DNA of 64,000 nucleotides from Magnolia sinica. Taxonomy: Eukaryota; Streptophyta; Magnoliopsida; Magnoliales; Magnoliaceae. The translations under genes were made by a program, and so were the position numbers. Of this stretch, positions 57,054 through 64,000 are shown piece by piece; positions within the stretch are counted from its first letter, which is position 1, and each line of letters begins with the position of its first letter. The stretch is taken from the NCBI RefSeq assembly GCF_029962835.1, contig NC_080591.1:41547501-41611500 (forward strand). The letters run 5' to 3'. Below the pieces are notes generated by a model, which ran no database searches, had not been told where the DNA came from, and saw only the letters and a list, made by a program, of their open reading frames with translations.

Positions 57054-60000
57054 TGTAATGCCCTGAAAAACGGGGGTCGAGCAGAAGCTCTACTCCTGAG
57101 TTCCAACGCATCACTTGTGCAACATAGATAATGATGATTAAATGTTGTCCATATTAGTGCGTTAAACATGAATGGGATTACATTAAATCAACATATCATA
57201 CTCCAAAAATAATTAGATTATGTAAGCGGAAGACTGTGATAAATATATAAAGCATATAAGTGGTTGTAAGTCCCCAGAGTATGAACATGTTACTAGGTTA
57301 AATAATTACATGTATAGTTCTAAAATTTACAAAATAATACAATGTAATGGCATCGAATCCATATCCCTATAATCCCGTCGACGCAACTTCAGGTCTACAG
57401 AGACCCGCCAGAGAGTTGCATGTAGGAGAACTCTTCCTTGTTGCCATAAAAGTCCGGCTCCATCTCGTAAGCCTCGCCATCACCTGTAGCTACAACAGAG
57501 TCTGGTTGGTGTTTTAAAACACTATCCCAGAGTGGGAGTGAGTGATCAACTCAGTAGAGCTATAAGGCAAAAATTAACATGTTATCAATTCAGTCAAGCA
57601 GTAATGATAAAGAAACATAGCAACCATGTCCTAAGTACTCTTGTTAATGCAAGAATAGTATGCAATAATGATGCATGCCCTCGCCTGCACTCCCTCAGTG
57701 ACATCATCTCATGATCGCGCATACACCACTCCGGACACGTGCACTTCCTCGCCAGAGCATATGCAATGCGGTGCATGATCATGTTAGCCAATATTTAGTT
57801 AGGCTTAATCATACAGCAGGCTCGGGAAGCTGACGTACCTCCCTTTATATTATTTACCCAAACGATGATCCATCTAGGGTCGTCAATCCCAGTTAATCAC
57901 ATACGATAAGCAAGTTATAGGGCAACATCACCCCTGATTAGGAAAGCAGTGGATAGGCAAGTTCAGGTCGCTACGAGGAGGCTCGTCACCTCAGCGTAGG
58001 CCTAGTTTATACTCGAGGTCACTACGGAAAGGCTCGTCACCTTAGCGTATGCTGACAGCTCGAATACAGTCCTATACCACCGTATTCGGCTCACGAGTTT
58101 GGGTTACTCAATAGACACTACGGGGAGGTACGTCACCCCAGTATAGGCCGACAGCTCGACCACGGTGTCTGATACCACCATGTCAGGCTCATGAGTCTTA
58201 GCGGATCGTGGTACTAAGGTTAAATAGGATTTTCAATGGTAATTGGTATGTTAGATTCAAGCAGTATCGTTCATACATGGTGAAGATACGTTAGACCAAT
58301 TGAGTAACTTATCAAGCTTGACTGGTACAAGTGCACGTTGAATTAATCGACATGGAGCACATACGCACTCCTCATGGCCTAACCACTGTCGATAATCAAC
58401 ATACGACTCAGATTCATCGAACGTATCCGTTGTGGTGAAACCAGTTTAGCCACTGATCGTAAACCATTACCGATTGCTTGGACTACGTATCAGTCCTAAA
58501 AATACTCAACCACAATAGGCATTCATATATGATAGTCAAAAACAGCATGTGACAACCAATTCAAATATAAATCTCATTTGAGCATTTTAACAAACACATA
58601 GTGCACATGTTATCAAATATAGGCATTTCATCCATAATGCACGTAGTAGCGAGGTAGGTTATATGAAGGAAACTATAACTATAGATAAGGTAATTGAGAA
58701 TTCTATCTCAACACCCCCATTAAATACATTTCAACAAGCATTTTCTCATTCAGACATTTTATCAAACACTTAGACTATACATATCAACATACAAGTAATA
58801 AATTAGTTATAACATATATTATAACAAACCCTTTCAGAAAGGAGTTGTCACACATACAATAATCATATATTCTCAATTAATAGTCATGACAAGCACAAAT
58901 CATAATTCCATATTCATTAAAACATTTCAACAAACACATGGAATGCATTATATTCAACATAGTTCATATATACGTGTAATAAACGGAAAATATCGTATCT
59001 AAGTATATGTGATAGCAATCAAGTCGGTCATAAATCTTTAACTGACATTGAAAGCCTTGAAAACCATAACCTAAATGTTTATAGTCTACACCTTTTTCCA
59101 ATACGCTGATTACAAACTTGGTTCGTACACTACGCCTTTGTCTACGGCACAACGGCTACCTAAATCATGAAATAGGTTAGTTATTTCACTGTTTCTCCTA
59201 TTCGAATTCCTAAAATAGATTAAGGTTAGAACTTCTGGCTTAAAAATGGATTTGGATTCGACGGCATAGTGTCACAGGAGAGGATTTGGCACGTGGAGAG
59301 GTGGGAACAAATCCCAACAACTATCTCTCACTCTCTCACTCTTCTCCTCACTCTTTTCTCCTCTTTTCTCTCTTCTCACTCTCCCAGGGTTAGAAAATTT
59401 GTATGGAATGAGAGAAGGTTAAGGCCCTTATATAGGCCCAGAACTTATGTCAATGCCCCATGGCCATGGTATACTTAGGTTATAGCCAAAAGTCATCTGT
59501 TTCGGGCCAATAGAGCTCATCAGGAGGTCCATACCTCACATACGGTCTAGAGAAAGTTCCCTGACCATAGATCTATGTCAGGTTAAGACTTCAGTCCAAT
59601 CGGATTTGTAGCTCAACCGTGGAGGACCAGTTTCAATTTAACGGTCATTGTCTCTTAATTAAGGCCACAAGTACACTGACATGTGCAGGAAAATTTCCCT
59701 GATCCAAGGGTATAGTTGGGTGAGAATCTGACATAAAATCTTAAATTTGGCCTCCAAGCAAATGGCCCAATTCACTTAAGTTCGAGTTCATTTTCTAAAG
59801 ATATTCGTGTTTCTCACACACTTCGTTCCGGGCTCAAGTTGTACGTTTCTGGATACTATTTGGACTTAGTTCCCGTGTTGGTAGTCAAGCCTAGCAAGGC
59901 AGTCATAACTGTATAGTTTCACAGTAATCGGACTTTCAGCGCGCAGTCTAGGTCTAATATGGAGTTTCAATGTGCTCCCGAGAGCAATTGGGTTTTAAGA

Positions 60001-60210
60001 TTTCTCCTAGGCTTTTAGGTAATGTAGAGTTAGCGATTCTACAAATTTTGGGTCTTGCAGTTCGCATAGAAAGCAGTTCAAGCTAATCTACTAATTAATT
60101 TAGTTTAGTACTTAGTTAATTTTCATCTAATCTCTACATAATTTGATCATTAGTGATTTCTGGCTGAGGTGATACTCGGGTCTTTGTACGGATTTTTCCA
60201 AGACGTTACA
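57054..60210 (-). repeat. CR2 3' LTR
   Basis: The complement starts TGTAACGTCTTGGAAAAATC and ends GGGCATTACA, the best-preserved TG..CA termini of the three family LTRs. It contains the tandem units (about 57965-58205). In the promoter area a TATATAAGG (minus) at about 59428-59437 is followed by a CT-rich tract (59325-59390 on plus), equivalent to the GA tract of CR1. The ORFs in it are not genes. Confidence 0.9.
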
Positions 60211-60733
60211 ATCTACTCCCTTTAAAGAAAAAATTCATCCTCAAAATTAGTACATTTTCGTACTCCTCGAGAATCTGAGGGTAGTTCTTACGGACCTCGG
60301 CTTCTGTTTCCCAAGTAGCCTCTTCCTCAGTGTGATGTGTCCACAGTACCTTCACAAGCAGGATAACTTTACTGTGCAACACTTGTTCCTTCCTATCTAG
60401 GATACGCATCGGTCGAAGTACATAAGTAGCATCTTCACTCAACTGTACCTACTCCCATTTGATAATGTGGGAAGGGTCAGGAATATATTTCTTCAACATC
60501 GATATGTGAAATACGTTGTGCATGCCTGCGAGTGGTGTTGGCAAAGTAAGGCGGTACACTACTACCCCCACTCAGTCTAGTAACTGGAATGGGCCAATGA
60601 ATCTCGGCGTGAGTTTCCCTTTTTTTCCAAACCGGAGGACTCCCTTCATTGGGGAAACCTTGAGAAACACATGGTCCCCAACCTCAAACTCTAGCGATCG
60701 CCATCTCGTATCGGCGTAACTCTTCTGTCTGCT
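60211..60733 (-). pseudogene. pol: CR2 integrase C-terminus and chromodomain-like tail
   Basis: PPT first (complement AAAGGGAGTAGAT at 60211-60223). The tail frame 60206-60442 has 'LVKVLWTHHTEEEATWETEA' and 'RKNYPQILEEY', the pattern of a chromovirus chromodomain end. 60443-60733 holds the GPY/F region ('FEVGDHVFLKVSP', 'LTPRFIGPFQLLD'), with stops after it. The tail ends exactly at the LTR. Confidence 0.8.
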
Positions 60734-61420
60734 CTATGCGGCTGGAAGTCGACGCTTGATAATGTTAATCTTCTCTAAGGTCGTCTGTACTAAATCTGGG
60801 CCAATCAAACTCTTCTCACTAACTTCTACCCAACAATGAGGTGTTATACATGGGCGCCCATACAATGCTTCATAGGGGACCATGCCAATACTCGCTTGAA
60901 AGCTATTGTTATAAGCGAACTCAACATAGGGAAGACAGTCATCCCAACTGTCTTTGAAATTAAGCACACATGCCCGCAACATATCTTCTAACACCTGATT
61001 CACCCGTTTCGTCTACCCATCCGTCTGTGGGTGGAACGTAGTACTGAACTTCAGTTTCACACCCATTACTTCCTGTATGCGAGTCCAGAAGATAAATGTG
61101 ACTCGCCTATCTCGATCTGACACAATCTCCATAGGCACTCCATGCAGACGCACTATCTCTTTAATGTACAGCCTGGCTAAATCATCTGCGGAGTTCGAAA
61201 CTTTAATCAAGAGGAAATGAGCCGATTTCGTTAACCAGTCCACAATCACCCAAATGGATTCATATCCCTTCCTCATCTTCGGTAACCCTGAAATAAAATT
61301 CATAGAGATGAAATCTCATTTCCATTCAGCTATGGGCATGGGCTGAAGTAATTCAGGAAGTCGGTGATTTTTAGCCTTGACCTGCTGTCATGTGAGACAA
61401 CGGGATATATAGTCTCCTAT
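60734..61420 (-). pseudogene. pol: CR2 integrase core; catalytic Glu replaced by Lys
   Basis: 61013-61303 has 'IWVIVDWLTKSAHFL' (Asp) and 'IVSDRDRRV' (Asp). Right after 'FHPQTDG' comes a TAG (61013-61015) and then AAA (Lys, 61007-61009) at the position of the catalytic Glu. 60734-61003 continues with 'VNQVLEDMLRACV' and 'YNNSFQASIGMVPYEALYG'. A stop also separates the zinc-binding half (61304-61420). Confidence 0.85.
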
Positions 61421-62190
61421 ATGTGGGCCTTCATATTGTCCCACCAATATGAGCGCTTCATATCTCGATACATCTTTGTACTACCAGGATTCATCGCCAT
61501 CTTCGAATTGTGAGTAGATTCGAGAACTTCCCTTCTTAAGTCATGAAGATTTAGGACGCATAGACGGCCATGATAACGTAAACCCCCATCCAAACCAACT
61601 CTCCATTCAGAGTCTTCATCGTTACTAGCTCGCTTCCTCAACTCTACCAACCCTTCGTCTTCCCTCTGAGCCATAATGATTCGGTCGTCGATAAGTGGCT
61701 GCACATCATGAATATGTGCAATGCTCTCGAACGGCTCCTCTATCGTAAGCTTCTGCTCAAAATCTTGTAAAAATTCGACCATGTTCCATTCCTTTATCAT
61801 CAGCGGAGCTGCAAATGCTATCGTCTTCTTGCGGCTCAACTCATCTGCCATAAGGTTGGCCTTGTCGGGATGGTAGGAAACCTCAAACTTGAAGTCTTTC
61901 CAGGTTTCCATCCATCGTCGCTGCCTCCTATTCAAGTCTCTCTGCGTGAATATGTACTTGAGGCTCTTATGGTCGCAAAAGAGCTCAAACTCCTCTCTGT
62001 AGAGGTAAGGTCTCCAAAGCTTTAATGTAAAGATGACGACCACTATCTCCAGGTCTTGCGTAGGGTGGTTTTTCGTGTGTTTCCTCAACTGTCGCGAGGT
62101 ATAAGCAATCACTCTGTCCTTCTGCATCAGAACACAACCCAAACCAACACGAGAGGCGTCAGTGTATATCGTATATTTGACCCTCTACTC
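61421..62190 (-). pseudogene. pol: CR2 RNase H and integrase zinc-binding start
   Basis: The open piece 61417-62142 (241 codons) spans RNase H ('GCVLMQKDRVIAYTSRQL', 'THDLEL'-type 'TQDLEIVVVIFTLKLWRPYL', '[16 protein letters not shown]') and the start of the integrase ('LNLHDLRREVLESTHNSKMA', 'GSTKMYRDMKRSYWWDNMK'). The first Asp of RNase H lies just upstream (about 62150-62165) after a stop. Confidence 0.85.
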
Positions 62191-63325
62191 TGGCAATACT
62201 AGCATGATTGCGACGTCAACTTGTCCTTCAGTTCCTGAAAGGCTGCCTCTGCCTTCTCATTCCAAGCAAACTTGAGATCTTTCCACGTGAGCTGAGACAA
62301 CGGTCTGGCTATCTTGGAAAAGTCCCTAATGAAACGATGATAGTAACCTGCCAGGCCAAGGAAACTCCTCACTTCAGTAACCGAACTTGGCTTCTCCCAG
62401 TTCTGAACTGCGATCACCTTAGCAAGGTCCACAGCTATTCCTTCCTTAAACACCACATGTCCCAGGAACTTGACCTCTTCTTTCCAGAAGTCACACTTCT
62501 TATATTGAGCAAACAACTGGTTCTTCCTGAGAGTATCAAATATTGCTCACAGGTGCTCCTCGTGTTCTTCCGACTCTTAGAGTATATCAGTATGTCATCT
62601 ATAAATATGATGACGAATTGGTACAGATACGGCCAAAATACCCTGTTCATCAGGTCCATGAACACGGCGGGTGCATTTGTGAGTCCAAACGACATCACTA
62701 GGAACTCGTAGTGCCCAAAGCTGGTTCTGAATGCTGTCTTCTGCACATCGTCATCCCTGATGCGCAATTAGTGATACCCTGACTGTAAGTCGATCTTTGA
62801 AAAATATTATGCCCCTTTCAACTGATCGAACAGATCATCTATCCTAGGTAAAGGATACTTGTTCTTCACTGTCACTTGGTTCAATCTATGATAGTCAATA
62901 CACAATCGCAGTGATCCATCTTTCTTCTTCACAAATAGCACGGGTGCTCCCCAAGGAGACACGCTAGGCCGTGTGAAACCTGAATCCAACAGGTCATCAA
63001 TCTGTCTCCTCAATTCCTCCATTTCACATGGAGGCATGCGATACGTGGGTAAGGAAATGGGCGTCACACCAGGTACAAGGTTGATAGTAAAGTCGATCTC
63101 GTGCTTGGGAGGTAATCCAGGTATCGTCTTAAACACTTCCCAGAAGTCCTGGACCACGGGCGTGTTTCCAAGTGTCAAACCATTATGATCTTTCAATAGG
63201 GCAGAATAACAAAGAACCTGAAAGGGGCAATTGACCTGAATGGGGAATGTGAAGGTTATGTTTTCTGGTCCTTGTGTCATCACCAGTCGAGTCTCGTAGT
63301 CGATCTCGACTCTCATTTTAGTAAG
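62191..63325 (-). pseudogene. pol: CR2 reverse transcriptase
   Basis: 62807-63316 (169 codons) contains the protease end and RT start: '[19 protein letters not shown]', '[20 protein letters not shown]', '[19 protein letters not shown]'. 62435-62767 contains '[20 protein letters not shown]' and the catalytic '[12 protein letters not shown]'. 62199-62516, in another frame, covers the thumb ('[18 protein letters not shown]', 'VRSFLGLAGYYHRFI'). Frameshift near 62550 and stops near 62770-62806. Confidence 0.9.
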
Positions 63326-63600
63326 TCAATCCATGCCGAGGATGATGTCGTAATGATATATCGTGGTGATAATCAGGTCAATGCGTATCGTTCTGCTCCC
63401 TAAATCTATCAAGCAACCCTCACACAACTTAGTGGCATCTGTAAAAGTTCCTACTATTACGATAACTCTCACCCTAACCACAGGGGTTGTGTTCAACCCT
63501 AAGCGCTTGACTATAGAACATGATATCATTGAAATAGTGGACCTAGTGTCCATTAACAGAAATAGGGGTGTACCTTAGATGTGGGTAGTGACCTCGAAGT
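63326..63600 (-). pseudogene. pol: CR2 aspartic protease, active-site Gly changed
   Basis: Active-site segment 'MDTRSTISMISCSIVKRLGL' where CR1 has Asp-Thr-Gly-Ser: the Gly is Arg, which should abolish activity. Followed by 'TTIYHYDIILGMD' as in chromovirus proteases. Stops just upstream. Confidence 0.85.
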
Positions 63601-64000
63601 CTAAAGGCACTATAGTTGCTGACTTAGACACTTCAACCGCAAGCACATGTACTCGCGCTTATTGAGAATAGTTCAGCTACAGTGTCATAGGCCGTTGAGG
63701 TGGCCTAAATCGAGGTGCAGGTGGTGTTGAATGTAGAGGTGGAGCAGAGATGGCCTGAGGTAACTGACGGTTGATCTTCTGAGGAGGCGCAAAACCGTTG
63801 TCCCTCATCTTGGTGAAGCAGTAAGTGTCAGTGTGGCCCAAACTCTTGCAGTAAGTGCACCACAAGTCTGCTCGCCTCAACTAAGTCGGTGGAGCTATAA
63901 GTCTGGGAGGTGAATCTGCACATGGCCTCTTACCGAGGAACGGTCTGCTCAGTAAATATGGTCGAGGCCTCGAACCCATGGGTACGTATGCATGAGATAG
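63601..64000 (-). pseudogene. gag: CR2 gag C-terminal part with zinc knuckle, cut by window edge
   Basis: 63677-63880 carries 'LWCTYCKSLGHTDTYCFTKM', a complete CX2CX4HX4C zinc knuckle that binds element RNA, followed by a proline-rich segment. A stop lies just upstream at about 63883. The rest of gag is beyond the window. Confidence 0.85.

Larger units (their letters stand above)
57054..64000 (-). mobile_element. Second Tekay-like chromovirus CR2, 5' part outside window
   Basis: Minus-strand copy of the CR1 family: 3' LTR 57054-60210, PPT, chromodomain-like tail, integrase, RNase H, RT, protease and the gag zinc knuckle, running off the right edge. ATAGT at 57049-57053 is the expected target duplication on this side. 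Open frames are longer than in CR1 but inactivating changes are present. Whether it carries the CR1 accessory ORF cannot be seen. Confidence 0.9.

Noticed and set aside
57594..57791. ORFs in the CR2 LTR (also 57532-57714, 58964-59152)
   Set aside because: They lie in noncoding LTR sequence and have no relatives among the element proteins.

Overview
This is plant nuclear DNA from an angiosperm with a repeat-rich, probably large genome. I recognise no host gene. Nearly every base can be assigned to nested, decayed LTR retrotransposons: Ty1/copia elements that look like SIRE/Maximus, and Ty3/gypsy elements of Athila/Tat, Ogre/Tat and Tekay-like chromovirus type. No tRNA, rRNA, CRISPR array or bacterial-style operon was seen. 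All coding regions carry stops or frameshifts, so they are annotated as pseudogenes. Species cannot be named from the sequence.

Layout, with nesting supported by 5-bp target-site duplications (TSDs). (1) 1-15794, minus strand: Athila/Tat-like gypsy element G2 (5' LTR 14375-15794, PBS, leader, gag). Its leader is split by solo gypsy LTR S2 (10702-14280), itself split by minus-strand copia solo LTR S3 (11951-13925, TSD ATAGT). Its gag is split by gag-only copia element C1 (1622-10343, TSD GGATG/AGATG), whose 5' LTR holds another solo LTR, S1 (2806-5420, TSD GCAAC/GCGAC). At about 1016 the gag fuses to a truncated LTR followed by a second PBS, leader and gag start. (2) 15856-18554 plus 42484-about 45110, plus strand: Athila-like element G1, split by Tat/Ogre-like element T1 (18555-42483, minus, TSD TGCTT/TGCAT). 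T1 is in turn split by Tekay-like chromovirus CR1 (24689-38080, plus, perfect TSD TTTCA). (3) 45462-56767: an unclassified LTR-like sequence split by SIRE-like copia element C2 (45904-56494, minus, TSD GATCG/GACCG). (4) 56768-64000: a copia LTR fragment split by a second chromovirus, CR2 (from 57054, minus), which runs off the window.

Three element lineages carry an accessory ORF outside gag-pol: T1 has an antisense plant-mobile-domain ORF between integrase and the 3' LTR; CR1 has an ORF resembling the 'putative plant transposon protein' domain, upstream of gag; C2 has a similar ORF downstream of RNase H, where SIRE elements place their so-called env-like gene.

The most unusual pattern is in the LTRs. 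Several unrelated families carry a cluster of a family-specific short near-palindrome: TTCGATGCCATCGAA (copia C1/S1/S3 and also gypsy G2/S2), ACGACTAGTCGT (C2), GAGTTGCGC/GCGCAACTC (T1) and TTCGGCC/AGCCGAAC (45540-45800). In C2 and T1 the same motif reappears just upstream of the accessory ORF, so I suggest the clusters are cis-regulatory elements used by both the LTR and the accessory gene.
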